Part shown: positions 26,344 to 35,940 of the stretch, in pieces | Numbering within the stretch: position 1 is the first letter of the stretch | Layout: each line of letters begins with the position of its first letter | DNA from: an uncultured Lachnospiraceae bacterium | Lineage (GTDB): Bacteria; Bacillota; Clostridia; Lachnospirales; Lachnospiraceae | Direction: 5' to 3' | DNA: 64,000 nt | NCBI GenBank assembly: GCA_946405625.1 | Contig: CAMJHQ010000004.1 | Coordinates: 1-64,000, forward strand | Position numbers and translations under genes: made by a program | Notes under the pieces: model-generated | The model's input: only the letters and a program-made list of their open reading frames with translations | Databases searched by the model: none | What the model was told of the DNA's origin: nothing

Positions 26344-28008
26344 TCATTTAAGCCCAAGCTGCATAAAATCTGAAAGTGGAACAGGTTTTGAATATAAAAA
26401 TCCCTGAAGACTCTTGATCTTATACTTTCTCAGAATGTCTCTCATTTCAATCGTCTCTACGCCTTCAACACAAACTTCTGCGGCATAACTGCTTCCGAGA
26501 TCCGATATAAACTTGATAGTATCCCTATCCGTCTTTTGATTCTCGATATCCTTGACGACCTCTCTATCGACCTTTATCGTATCAGCCTGAATCTCCTTAA
26601 GAACTCCGATAGATGAATACCCCGTTCCGAAATCATCTATGGCAATCTTAATACCTCTGTCCTTAAGTATGGAAATTATATTTTTCAGAAGCTTTATATC
26701 CAGAAGCCTGCATCGTTCAGTCACTTCAAGGCATAAATGATCCGGCGGAAATTCCGTTTCATCTAAAACATCGAGTACATCCTCTATAAATCCACCCTTT
26801 TCCAGCTGAGTATAGGACAGATTCACATTGATAACGATCTTCGGATACTTTTCCAGGAGCTTCTGCCCATCAATCATAGCCCGTCTCAAAATCCATTTTC
26901 CAAGTTGCGGAAATATCGGATCCTGCTCAAGTACTTTAATAAACTCATCGGGAGGAACAACCCCGTATCTGTCATCCTTCCAACGGATAAGTGCTTCGGC
27001 AGCCCTCAGCTTCTCTGTTTTTGTATCAACCACCGGCTGATAATATAGATAAAACCCTTTATAATCCTCGGTGATATTTCTGCGAAGCTCACTCAGCCTT
27101 TCAAGCTTGTGTCGATTATCATCGGTAAGAGCATCATCATATACGACTATATCACCCATTTTCTTTTTCTTAGATTCACGATATACATACTTCAGACACG
27201 AATATACTGTCTTGTCGTTTATAGTGAAGTCATCTATAACAACCGCACCTGCATTGAAGGAAGGTACTACATGCTGATCCTCAACATATAATTTCGATCC
27301 ACCATCGAGCTGTATATCTTCATAGATTTCAACCACTTCGTCTTTCGGAATGCCATGAGTTATAACCGCAAACTTCGGTCCATCCATTCTATATACGGTT
27401 CCGGAATCACCAAACTTCTTCTTCAGAATGACTGCTATATTATGAAGCATTCTGTTTCCGAAGGAATATCCGTAAACATCATTATATCTCGAGAAATCGC
27501 TGAGTCCGATCAATGCTATAACCGATTCCTCTTCCTTATTAAAAACCTCTCTCAGATCCTCAAAAAATCCATACAGGGATCTGAGTCCGGTAACCGAATC
27601 AATATACTTATGAGTACCATGATTATTTATGGAGCCACCGAAATAAATCGGTTTGTTGTTTTCATTACGGATAACTATTCCCTTTGCACTGCAGCTTACA
27701 TAGTCCCCGTTTGCTGACCTTGCCCTATACTGCATATCTATATCATTATCCGAGCCGACAAAAATGCGTTCTATCAATTCTTCATATAGATTCCTGTCAT
27801 CCGGATGAATATGTTCAGACCATATACCACCGGCATTCTTCATATATTCGCCGGGCAGTCCAAAAAAGTCAACGGCTGACTTTGACCATCTCGATATGTC
27901 TGACTCCATATCGCACAGATAGATATATGCTCCATCTGCAACCACTGACAATGCATTAAACATTTCATCCAATTGGCGTCTTTTTTCTTTATCCATGGTT
28001 GGTGCCAT
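26344..28008 (-). CDS. PAS-GGDEF(degenerate)-EAL c-di-GMP phosphodiesterase
   Basis: The 554-residue soluble protein has a PAS domain (about 15-130; WSEHIHPDDRNLYEE and YRARSANGDYVSCSAKGI). A GGDEF-fold domain (about 135-295) follows, whose motif is changed to MDGPKF and is surely inactive as a cyclase. The C-terminal EAL domain (about 300-550) keeps the residues needed to hydrolyse c-di-GMP: AAEALIRW, the NVNLS stretch, the VTE glutamate, IDDFGTGYSS, KVDREVV and CVEGVET. It is probably a PAS-regulated phosphodiesterase with a degenerate GGDEF acting as a GTP sensor or linker. The ribosome site AGGGGAG supports the start at 28008. Confidence 0.9.
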   Translation of the reverse strand: MAPTMDKEKRRQLDEMFNALSVVADGAYIYLCDMESDISRWSKSAVDFFGLPGEYMKNAGGIWSEHIHPDDRNLYEELIERIFVGSDNDIDMQYRARSANGDYVSCSAKGIVIRNENNKPIYFGGSINNHGTHKYIDSVTGLRSLYGFFEDLREVFNKEEESVIALIGLSDFSRYNDVYGYSFGNRMLHNIAVILKKKFGDSGTVYRMDGPKFAVITHGIPKDEVVEIYEDIQLDGGSKLYVEDQHVVPSFNAGAVVIDDFTINDKTVYSCLKYVYRESKKKKMGDIVVYDDALTDDNRHKLERLSELRRNITEDYKGFYLYYQPVVDTKTEKLRAAEALIRWKDDRYGVVPPDEFIKVLEQDPIFPQLGKWILRRAMIDGQKLLEKYPKIVINVNLSYTQLEKGGFIEDVLDVLDETEFPPDHLCLEVTERCRLLDIKLLKNIISILKDRGIKIAIDDFGTGYSSIGVLKEIQADTIKVDREVVKDIENQKTDRDTIKFISDLGSSYAAEVCVEGVETIEMRDILRKYKIKSLQGFLYSKPVPLSDFMQLGLK

Positions 28009-28181
28009 ATCTTCTCCCCTCTTACCAAAGAGCCCCGCCCAATGGTAAACCCCAAATAGTTTTACACTATCATGAATAACGCACTATAAAAAAAATTAAC
28101 CCATTATTATTATACGCCATAACACCAGCGAAAAAAACAAAAATTTTGATAAAAAACAAAGAATATTCTGTGTTTGGAGTG

Positions 28182-29582
28182 TTATATGTTTTTCTTATAG
28201 CGCTCCGGATGTGCATCATGTGCCACCTGTATCATAATTGCACACTCAATACGTTTTCTGAACAGTTCACAGCCATATTCATAAATGCCGGTAACAGAAC
28301 CTGTTGCATGGAATGCATTTGCGGCACAGCCACCCGAACAGTAAAGTTTAGCCCAGCAATCCTTGCAGTCAGGTCTTGCATAAGCATTACAGCTTCTGAA
28401 TTCATCCTGCTTATCCGTATTCTTTACTCCGTCCCATATATTACCAAGACAGTAATCATCCTCTCCCACGAACTGATGACATGGATAAAGATCTCCCCAT
28501 GGAGTTACTGCCATATATTCCGTACCTGAACCGCATCCGGATATTCTCTTATAAATGCATGGTCCCTCTGTCAGATCAAGCATGTAATGATAAAACGTAA
28601 TCGGCTTTCCTTCCTCTTCACGACGGAGCATATCCTTTGCCAGAATTTCATACTGCTCCATAAGGATTGGAAGGTCTTCCTGTGTAAGTGCAAGCGGATC
28701 GCTTGAGCTGGATACAACAGGTTCCATGCTGAGTTCGGTAAAACCGAGATCCGCCATCGCAAAAATGTCATTTGTAAAATCAGTATTTAAATGTGTAAAT
28801 GTTCCTCTCATGTAATAATTCTTATTACCGCGAGCCTCTACCAGCTTCTTGAATTTCGGAACGATCTTGTCAAAACTTCCGTTTCCGGCAAAATCTTTCC
28901 TTGTCCGGTCATGCACTTCACGACGGCCATCAAGGCTGAGAACAACATTACTCATTTCTCTGTTACAGAAGTCAATAACCTCATCATCTATAAGCACTCC
29001 GTTGGTTGTAAGAGTAAATCTGAAATTCTTGTTATGTTCTTTCTCGACAGACCTGGCATATTCAACTATCTGCTTACAGACATCCCAGTTCATAAGCGGT
29101 TCTCCGCCGAAGAAATCAACCTCAAGATTATGTCTTGAACCCGAATTTTCAATAAGAAAATCTATCGCACGCTTACCAATCTCGAGGCTCATCAATGCCC
29201 GGTCTCCGTGATATCTGCCCTGACTTGCAAAGCAATACTCACAATTCAGATTGCAGGTATGAGAAACATGAAGACAGAGAGCCTTTATGACATTTCCGCT
29301 TCTCTTCTTAAACTCTCCGGCAAGTGGCTGATAATTATCCTCTGTATAAAGCTTTTTATTATCCTTCAGATACCTTACATCATCTATACATGCCCTGATA
29401 TCTTCTTCTGTCACATCATCTCTTGTACCGTAACGCTGCATAATGATATCAACAATCTCATCCTCTGACTTCTCAGGGAAAAGTTCAATTATATCATAAG
29501 CAACCTCATCAACCTGATGAACCGATCCCGAACATGTATCCAGCACAATGTTATATCCGTTTAATTTATACTGATGAACCAT
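28182..29582 (-). CDS. scfB: SCIFF peptide maturase (radical SAM)
   Basis: This 466-residue radical-SAM enzyme forms thioether cross-links between cysteines and other residues of the SCIFF peptide. The radical cluster motif CNLNCEYCFA is at about residues 112-121. A C-terminal SPASM-type cysteine-rich region follows (CGSGTEYMAVTPWGDLYPC, then CKDCWAKLYCSGGC), binding two further iron-sulfur clusters. The N-terminus (about 1-90) resembles the peptide-binding RRE-like segment of these maturases. The SCIFF peptide gene lies 200 bases upstream on the same strand. The pair is conserved across Clostridia; its product's function is not established. Confidence 0.93.
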   Translation of the reverse strand: MVHQYKLNGYNIVLDTCSGSVHQVDEVAYDIIELFPEKSEDEIVDIIMQRYGTRDDVTEEDIRACIDDVRYLKDNKKLYTEDNYQPLAGEFKKRSGNVIKALCLHVSHTCNLNCEYCFASQGRYHGDRALMSLEIGKRAIDFLIENSGSRHNLEVDFFGGEPLMNWDVCKQIVEYARSVEKEHNKNFRFTLTTNGVLIDDEVIDFCNREMSNVVLSLDGRREVHDRTRKDFAGNGSFDKIVPKFKKLVEARGNKNYYMRGTFTHLNTDFTNDIFAMADLGFTELSMEPVVSSSSDPLALTQEDLPILMEQYEILAKDMLRREEEGKPITFYHYMLDLTEGPCIYKRISGCGSGTEYMAVTPWGDLYPCHQFVGEDDYCLGNIWDGVKNTDKQDEFRSCNAYARPDCKDCWAKLYCSGGCAANAFHATGSVTGIYEYGCELFRKRIECAIMIQVAHDAHPERYKKNI

Positions 29583-29623
29583 ATTTTCTTCCTTTTCTTA
29601 AATCTATTATCTTCCCAAGACCA

Positions 29624-29677
29624 TAATCCCGGTCAAATGCACGCTTCGTCTAATCCCGGTCAACTTCACGCTTTGAC
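29624..29677 (-). repeat. Two adjacent 27-base repeats, IS21-like terminus remnant
   Basis: Units at 29624-29650 and 29651-29677 are identical at 23 of 27 positions (taatcccggtcaa, then cacgctt). On the minus strand they read as GCATTTGACCGG followed by GATTA, the same framework as the gaat...gaccg repeats at the window start. No transposase lies near, so these look like a solitary IS end left between scfA and scfB. Confidence 0.5.
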
Positions 29678-29715
29678 AAAGTTAAATAATCAATATCCTC
29701 TTTGAGCAGACGAAT

Positions 29716-29743
29716 AGAAGCCGCCTGTAATCAGGCGGCTTCT
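29716..29743 (-). terminator. Strong hairpin between SCIFF peptide gene and maturase
   Basis: The stem gaagccgcctg (29717-29727) pairs perfectly with caggcggcttc (29732-29742) around a four-base loop. Only a weak T-run follows on the minus strand (CTATTCG). It probably works as a partial terminator or 3' stabiliser, giving more peptide message than maturase message. Confidence 0.65.
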
Positions 29744-29782
29744 AAGTCACTAACTCATTTTGAAATCTTGCCTGTCTAATAA

Positions 29783-29932
29783 TTACTTAGACTCGCTGTT
29801 CTCGCACTTCTGATTAGCAACACCACAGCTGGTCTTGCAAGCACTCTGGCAAGATGTCTGGCACTCGCCACATCCACCGTTCTTAGCGCTCTCACAAAGA
29901 TTTCTTGTTTCAAGAGTCTTAATTCTTTCCAT
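29783..29932 (-). CDS. scfA: SCIFF ribosomal peptide precursor (six cysteines in forty-five)
   Basis: A 49-codon gene, too short for most gene finders, encodes the SCIFF precursor. It begins MERIKTLETRNL and holds the hallmark core CGECQTSCQSACKTSCGVAN. Six cysteines fall in the conserved core (C21, C24, C28, C32, C36, C43). An extra one (C13) lies in the N-terminal leader, where SCIFF peptides usually have none. The maturase ScfB acts on it. It has its own promoter, AGGAG eight bases before the ATG, and a hairpin downstream. glgP lies upstream on the same strand. Confidence 0.93.
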   Translation of the reverse strand: MERIKTLETRNLCESAKNGGCGECQTSCQSACKTSCGVANQKCENSESK

Positions 29933-29966
29933 TTCATATTCTCCTATTGATTAAAAAATATAGTAA

Positions 29967-29995
29967 ATACTAACACACTTTTAAAATATGTGCAA
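29967..29995 (-). promoter_or_regulatory. Promoter of scfA
   Basis: On the minus strand, TTGCAC (29995-29990) and TAGTAT (29972-29967) are 17 bases apart, about 35 bases before the SCIFF start codon. The intergenic space to glgP is only 94 bases, so this is the likely dedicated promoter for the peptide. Confidence 0.65.
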
Positions 29996-30026
29996 TTGTT
30001 ACTTTAAATCGCAGCCTCGGGGAAGC

Positions 30027-32495
30027 TTACTTCTTCTTACCCTTAGTCTCAGGCTTCTCGATCTCGACTTCGATCTTCTTCAGCTTCCAGATATCCTTTA
30101 CATACTCCTCGATAGTTCTGTCTGATGAGAACTTGCCCGAGCATGCTGTATTGAGCATGGCCATTCTTGCCCAGCCTGCTTCATCTCTGTATGCCTCATC
30201 CACACGTCTGTGTGCTTCTGCATAAGAATCAAAATCCTTAAGTATGAAGTATACATCTTCCTTGGTAAGTGAATCATAGAGATCTCTGAACTTCTCTGTA
30301 TCATCACAGTAGGTTCCGTTAATGAGCTGTGTAAGAACGCGTCTCACATTATGGTTGTTATTGAAGATATCCATAGGATGATATCCGCCTTCACGCTCAT
30401 ACTTCATAACTTCATTTGCTGAAAGTCCGAAGATAAATGCATTCTCAACGCCTACTTCTTCGACAATCTCAACATTTGCACCATCCATAGTTCCAAGTGT
30501 CGGAGCACCGTTAACCATGAACTTCATATTACCTGTACCTGATGCTTCTCTTGATGCAGTTGATATCTGCTCAGAAACATCGGCTGCAGCAAAGATGATC
30601 TCACCGTTTGATACTCTGTAATCTTCAATGAATACTACCTTGATCTTGTTGTCGATAGACTTATCATTATTGATAGTATCAGCTACCGCATTTATAAGCT
30701 CTATAGTAAGCTTTGCTCTCTTATATCCTGCAGCCGCCTTTGCTCCGAAGATAAAGGTTGTAGGATACATATCGAACTTAGGATTCTCCTTAAGTTCTGT
30801 ATAAAGATGCATTATATGAAGTATGTTGAGAAGCTGTCTCTTATACTCATGAAGTCTCTTTACCTGAACATCGAAGATAGAATTCGGATCAACATCTATT
30901 CCGTTATGCTCCTTAATATACTGAGCCAGACGAACCTTATTCTGATACTTGATATTCATGAATTCCTGCTGATATTTCTTATCGTCAACAAATGTCTTAA
31001 GCTTTGAAAGCTGAGACATATCAGTAATCCATCCGTCTCCGATCTTAGAACTGAGCCATGCCGAGAGAAGCGGATTACCGTGAAGTACAAATCTTCTCTG
31101 TGTAATACCGTTGGTCTTATTGTTAAACTGCTTTGGATTCATTTCATAGAAATCCTTAAGCTCTCTCTTCTTGAGAATCTCGGTATGAAGTCTTGCAACA
31201 CCGTTAACCGAATAAGAACCGGCAATTGCAAGATGAGCCATCTTAACCTGTCCATCATAGAGAATAGCCATTGACTTGATCTTCTCCTGATCTCCCGGAT
31301 ATGTCTCTTCAATCTTCTTTACGAAACGGCGATTGATCTCCTCAACTATCTGATAGATACGAGGAAGGAGTCTGGAGAACAGCTCGATAGGCCACTTCTC
31401 AAGAGCCTCTGACATTATTGTATGATTTGTATAAGCACAGGTCTTTGTTGTGATCTCCCATGCCTCATCCCACTCAAGTCCTTCTTCATCCATAAGTATA
31501 CGCATGAGCTCCGGAACCGTAAGTGTCGGATGTGTATCATTCATCTGGAAAGTAACCTTCTTTGGAAGGTCTGCAATCTTCTTATTATTTTCTTTAAATT
31601 TTGCTATAGCTGTCTGAAGTGAAGCAGATACGAAGAAATACTGCTGCTTCAGTCTGAGTTCCTTACCCGAATAATGATTATCGTTAGGATAAAGCACCTC
31701 ACAGATAGTCCTTGCAAGGTTCTGCTGCTCTACTGCCTGATGATACTCACCCTTATCAAAAGAGCTGAGATTAAATCCCTGAGTAGCTTCAGCATCCCAC
31801 ATACGAAGTGTATTTACAACATTGTTGCCATAGCCTACGATCGGCATATCATAAGGTACTGCACGTACAGACTGATAGCCTTCCTGTATGAAATGATTTC
31901 TGCCGTCTCTGTTCTCAACTCTTACATAGCCGCCGAACTTAACATCACATGCATATTCCTCACGCTTAACCTCGAAAGGATAGCCCTCCTTTAACCAGTC
32001 ATCCGGCTGCTCAACCTGAGCTCCGTCTATAATAGCCTGCTTAAACATACCATAACGGTAACGGATTCCACATCCATATGCAGGATATCCGAGTGTTGAA
32101 AGTGAATCAAGGAAGCAGGCTGCGAGACGTCCGAGACCACCGTTTCCGAGTGCCGGATCCCTCTCCTGATCCTCAAGGAAATTGATATCCAGTCCCATTT
32201 CCTCAAGTGCCTTCTTGATATCACTGTAATATCCGAGATTTATAAGGTTGTTACCCAGCTGACGTCCCATCAGGAACTCCATTGAAAGATAATAAACCTT
32301 TTTGACATTCTGAGCCTTATATGCCTTATGTGTAGCAATCCATCTCTCAATAATATCATCCTTAATAGCATAACTTACAGCCTGATACAGTTGCTGTGGT
32401 GTAGCCTCTTCAAGGGTTTTACGATAGAGCATCTTTACATTTGCCGCTACCTCCTTCTTGAAACTCTCCTTGTCCACGCTTGCAATCTTCTTCAT
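30027..32495 (-). CDS. glgP: Glycogen/maltodextrin phosphorylase
   Basis: GlgP (about 822 residues) releases glucose-1-phosphate from alpha-1,4-glucans. The PLP lysine lies in GTGNMKFMVNG, and other family landmarks include YLSMEFLMGRQLGNNL, GNGGLGRLAACFLDSL, MNDTHPTLTVPELMR and DVQVKRLHEYKRQLLN. Length is normal. I place the start at the ATG at 32495, with AGGAGGG eight bases upstream; a TTG one codon earlier is the alternative. The gene follows ileS by about 65 bases without an obvious terminator, so read-through from ileS is possible. Confidence 0.96.
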   Translation of the reverse strand: MKKIASVDKESFKKEVAANVKMLYRKTLEEATPQQLYQAVSYAIKDDIIERWIATHKAYKAQNVKKVYYLSMEFLMGRQLGNNLINLGYYSDIKKALEEMGLDINFLEDQERDPALGNGGLGRLAACFLDSLSTLGYPAYGCGIRYRYGMFKQAIIDGAQVEQPDDWLKEGYPFEVKREEYACDVKFGGYVRVENRDGRNHFIQEGYQSVRAVPYDMPIVGYGNNVVNTLRMWDAEATQGFNLSSFDKGEYHQAVEQQNLARTICEVLYPNDNHYSGKELRLKQQYFFVSASLQTAIAKFKENNKKIADLPKKVTFQMNDTHPTLTVPELMRILMDEEGLEWDEAWEITTKTCAYTNHTIMSEALEKWPIELFSRLLPRIYQIVEEINRRFVKKIEETYPGDQEKIKSMAILYDGQVKMAHLAIAGSYSVNGVARLHTEILKKRELKDFYEMNPKQFNNKTNGITQRRFVLHGNPLLSAWLSSKIGDGWITDMSQLSKLKTFVDDKKYQQEFMNIKYQNKVRLAQYIKEHNGIDVDPNSIFDVQVKRLHEYKRQLLNILHIMHLYTELKENPKFDMYPTTFIFGAKAAAGYKRAKLTIELINAVADTINNDKSIDNKIKVVFIEDYRVSNGEIIFAAADVSEQISTASREASGTGNMKFMVNGAPTLGTMDGANVEIVEEVGVENAFIFGLSANEVMKYEREGGYHPMDIFNNNHNVRRVLTQLINGTYCDDTEKFRDLYDSLTKEDVYFILKDFDSYAEAHRRVDEAYRDEAGWARMAMLNTACSGKFSSDRTIEEYVKDIWKLKKIEVEIEKPETKGKKK

Positions 32496-32560
32496 CAAGT
32501 TATCCCTCCTTATATATTTCGGATAGAATTATTATTTTAAAGCTAATGCATTTTACAGTC

Positions 32561-35500
32561 TTACTTAGCAACTCCGAGAGTTACTTCCTCACCGTTGATA
32601 TCCCACTCTTTGGTGAAACCTGCCATAGAACCGAGAACTATATGCTCAGCAAGTACAGCATCCTTTATCTTGTCTGCATTTCTTGTAACTATCTCAGCAA
32701 GCTTATCGTTGTTTGCCATATAAAGCATGATACGGTCCATAACTTCGAAGTCTGCTTCCTTACGCATTGTCTGAACCTTGGAAATGATCTCTCTTACGAA
32801 GCCTTCCTCAACAAGTTCAGGAGTAAGTCTCTTATCTATTACTACAGTGACGGTATTATCGCCTTCTGTTACATAATCCTCACTCTGAGCAACCTCGATC
32901 AGAAGATCCTCTTCTGCAAGAGCAACCTCTTCACCGTTAACCTCGAACTTCAGTGCACCTTCACTCTTTAATACGTTATAGGCCTCTGTTCCGTTAACTG
33001 AAGCAAGATACTCCTTGATTCCGCCGAGAAGCTTTCCGTACTTAGGTCCGACTGTTCTGAGCTGTGGTTTAAAAATGTATGTCGAGAAAGCTGATACATC
33101 ATCGGTAAACTCAACTGTCTTGATATTAAGCTCATCCTTGATTATATCGATATATTCCTGGTCAAGAACCTTTGCAGCCTTGATATACATAGATGCGATA
33201 GGCTGTCTGTTCTTGATATTTGCTGTATTTCTTGCAGCACTTCCGTAGGTCTTGATCTTAAGGACCTCTTCCATGCTTTCCTCAAGACTCTCATCGATAA
33301 GCTTCTCGTTAACTTCCGGATAATCGCAAAGGTGGATTGACTCCGGTGCATCCTTATCGATATTTCTTACAAGATTCTGGTAAATGCTTTCTGTGATGAA
33401 CGGTACCATAGGAGCCGCAACCTCGCAGATAGTTACAAGTGCTGTATAAAGCGTCATGTAAGCATTTATCTTATCCTGAGGCATTCCCTTTACCCAGTAT
33501 CTCTCACGTCCGCGACGAACATACCAGTTACTCATATCATCTACGAACTCTGCAAGAACATCTGCAGCTTCAGGGATTCTGTATGCTCCGAGATTCTCAT
33601 CAAATCTCTTAACAGCTGTATTGAGCTTTGAAAGAAGCCATCTGTCCATGATGGAAAGGCTTGAATAATCAAGCTCGTAATCCAGCGGATTGAACTGATC
33701 GATCTCTGCATAAAGTGTATAGAATGCATAAGTATTCCAGAGAGTTCCCATGAACTTTCTCTGTCCTTCCTTAACCGCATCCTCATGGAATCTGTTAGGA
33801 AGCCATGGCTGTGAATTTGTATAGAAGTACCAACGGATAGCATCTGCTCCGAAGCTTTCAAGAGCTTCCATAGGATCGACTGCATTTCCCTTGGACTTAC
33901 TCATCTTGAGTCCGTCCTTATCCTGAACGTGTCCGAGAACGATTACGTTCTTATAAGGTGCCTTATCGAAGAGGAGTGTTGAGATTGCCATAAGTGAATA
34001 GAACCATCCACGCGTCTGGTCAACAGCCTCTGAGATAAAGTCTGCAGGGAAGTTATCGTTGAAGATATCTTCGTTTTCAAACGGATAATGCCACTGTGCG
34101 AAAGGCATTGCACCTGAGTCGAACCAGCAGTCGATAACTTCCGGTACACGGTACATTTTCTTTCCGCAGTCAGGACATGTAAGTGTTACTTCATCGATAA
34201 ACGGTCTGTGAAGCTCGATAGAGAAAGGAACTTCACTTCCATCCTTCATAGTTCCCTTATCATGGAGCTCATCGATAGAACCTACTGCATCTCTTGCGCC
34301 GCAGTCCGGACACTCCCATACGTTGAGAGGTGTTCCCCAGTAACGGTCACGGCTGAGACCCCAGTCCTGAACGTTCTTAAGCCACTCGCCGAAACGTCCC
34401 TTACCGATACCCTCAGGTATCCAGTTTACTGTATCGTTGTTGGCAACCATACGGTCGCTCACTTCTGTCATCTTGATGAACCATGACTCTCTTGCATAGT
34501 AGATGAGCGGTGTATCGCATCTCCAGCAGAATGGATAGTCATGTTCAAATTTTGGTGCTGAGAAAAGAAGATTTCTGCTTTCCAGATCTACAAGCACCTT
34601 CGGATCTGCATCTTTTACAAAGAGTCCGGCGAATGGAGTATCCTCTGTCATATTACCTGCAGCATCAACAAACTGTACAAACGGAAGGTCGTACTTACGT
34701 CCTACACGTCCGTCGTCTTCACCGAATGCAGGTGCGATATGAACGATACCTGTACCGTCTGACATTGTTACATAATCATCAGCAACGATGAAATGTGCCT
34801 TCTTATGCTGCTTTGCAGCACCTGCAGCAGCTGCCTCGTAAAGCGGCTCATACTCTCTTCCCTCAAGGTCGATTCCCTTGTAGGATTCAAGCTTTACATA
34901 TGCCTTACCGTCTGTAGCATCTGTGCTGTACTTAAGTACCATTTCACCGTCATCGTTCTTAACCTTCTCTTCTGCAAGAGGTCCGAGAACTGTATCAAGA
35001 AGTGCATCTGCCATGATATATGTATATCCGTCACATGCCTTTACCTTGCTGTAGCTTTCTTCAGGGTTAACACAGAGTGCAAGGTTTGAAGGAAGTGTCC
35101 AAGGTGTTGTTGTCCATGCGAGGAAATAGTACTGCTCCTCACCTTCTGCAACCTTAGCCTTGAAACGTACTACTGCTGAACGTTCCTTTACAGCCTTATA
35201 TCCCTGAGCTACCTCATGAGATGAAAGCGGTGTTCCGCAACGAGGACAATAAGGCACAACCTTAAAGCCCTTGTAAAGAAGTCCCATATCCCAGATCTTC
35301 TTCAGAGCCCACCACTCAGATTCTATATAATCATTATGGTATGTAACATAAGGATTATCCATATCAGCCCAGAAGCCGACCTTACCGGAGAACTGCTCCC
35401 ACATACCCTTATATTTCCATACTGATTCTTTACATTTTTCGATAAACGGTTCAATACCGAATTCCTCGATCTGCTCCTTGCCGTCGATACCGATTTCCTT

Positions 35501-35791
35501 CTCAACCTCAAGCTCTACAGGGAGACCGTGTGTATCCCATCCTGCCTTACGGATGATCTTGTGACCCTTCATGGTCTGATATCTTGGGATCATATCCTTG
35601 ATTACACGTGTAAGAACGTGTCCGATATGCGGCTTTCCGTTTGCTGTCGGAGGACCGTCATAGAAAGTATAAGTCGGAAGATCCTTCTTCTCATCTATAC
35701 TTTTTTCAAAGATTTTGTTCTCATTCCAGAAGTTGAGAACCTTTTCTTCATTTTCTACGAAATTCAGTTTGGTTGATACCTTATCGTACAT
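32561..35791 (-). CDS. ileS: Isoleucyl-tRNA synthetase, type 2 (eukaryote-like)
   Basis: This 1076-residue class I synthetase charges tRNA(Ile) and edits misactivated valine. The HIGH signature is PPTANGKPHIGH (about 47-58) and the KMSKS loop is GLKMSKSKGN. The large editing domain lies between them, with SDGTGIVHIAPAFGEDD. Zinc-type CPDC pairs occur near 500 and 545. The HIGH region sequence and the length of more than 1030 residues place it in the type 2 group, whose members are generally insensitive to mupirocin. A consensus promoter precedes it; with only about 40 bases between promoter and start codon there is no room for a T-box leader. Confidence 0.96.
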   Translation of the reverse strand: MYDKVSTKLNFVENEEKVLNFWNENKIFEKSIDEKKDLPTYTFYDGPPTANGKPHIGHVLTRVIKDMIPRYQTMKGHKIIRKAGWDTHGLPVELEVEKEIGIDGKEQIEEFGIEPFIEKCKESVWKYKGMWEQFSGKVGFWADMDNPYVTYHNDYIESEWWALKKIWDMGLLYKGFKVVPYCPRCGTPLSSHEVAQGYKAVKERSAVVRFKAKVAEGEEQYYFLAWTTTPWTLPSNLALCVNPEESYSKVKACDGYTYIMADALLDTVLGPLAEEKVKNDDGEMVLKYSTDATDGKAYVKLESYKGIDLEGREYEPLYEAAAAGAAKQHKKAHFIVADDYVTMSDGTGIVHIAPAFGEDDGRVGRKYDLPFVQFVDAAGNMTEDTPFAGLFVKDADPKVLVDLESRNLLFSAPKFEHDYPFCWRCDTPLIYYARESWFIKMTEVSDRMVANNDTVNWIPEGIGKGRFGEWLKNVQDWGLSRDRYWGTPLNVWECPDCGARDAVGSIDELHDKGTMKDGSEVPFSIELHRPFIDEVTLTCPDCGKKMYRVPEVIDCWFDSGAMPFAQWHYPFENEDIFNDNFPADFISEAVDQTRGWFYSLMAISTLLFDKAPYKNVIVLGHVQDKDGLKMSKSKGNAVDPMEALESFGADAIRWYFYTNSQPWLPNRFHEDAVKEGQRKFMGTLWNTYAFYTLYAEIDQFNPLDYELDYSSLSIMDRWLLSKLNTAVKRFDENLGAYRIPEAADVLAEFVDDMSNWYVRRGRERYWVKGMPQDKINAYMTLYTALVTICEVAAPMVPFITESIYQNLVRNIDKDAPESIHLCDYPEVNEKLIDESLEESMEEVLKIKTYGSAARNTANIKNRQPIASMYIKAAKVLDQEYIDIIKDELNIKTVEFTDDVSAFSTYIFKPQLRTVGPKYGKLLGGIKEYLASVNGTEAYNVLKSEGALKFEVNGEEVALAEEDLLIEVAQSEDYVTEGDNTVTVVIDKRLTPELVEEGFVREIISKVQTMRKEADFEVMDRIMLYMANNDKLAEIVTRNADKIKDAVLAEHIVLGSMAGFTKEWDINGEEVTLGVAK

Positions 35792-35829
35792 AATTTTTCC
35801 TTCCTTCTAATTAGCCCATAATAACAGAT

Positions 35830-35859
35830 ATTATAGCACTTTCTGAGTTGTAATGTCAA
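35830..35859 (-). promoter_or_regulatory. Promoter of ileS
   Basis: On the minus strand, a perfect TTGACA (35859-35854) and a perfect TATAAT (35835-35830) are separated by 18 bases. The position about 40 bases before the start codon leaves no space for a regulatory leader RNA. Confidence 0.8.
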
Positions 35860-35861
35860 AG

Positions 35862-35908
35862 AAATGTGCCGGACATTCCCGATCAGTTTCAGGTTGTCCG
35901 GCACATTT
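35862..35908 (-). terminator. Terminator after the DUF1858 gene
   Basis: Perfect 14-base arms aaatgtgccggaca (35862-35875) and tgtccggcacattt (35895-35908) form a strong hairpin, followed on the minus strand by TTTCTTTG. It insulates the DUF1858 gene from the ileS promoter that begins a few bases later. Confidence 0.85.
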
Positions 35909-35940
35909 TAAAATACTTGAGTAAAATATCGCTGAAAGGC

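Noticed and set aside
35792-35940. T-box leader before ileS
   Set aside because: The consensus promoter is only about 40 bases from the start codon, and the hairpin upstream belongs to the DUF1858 gene.
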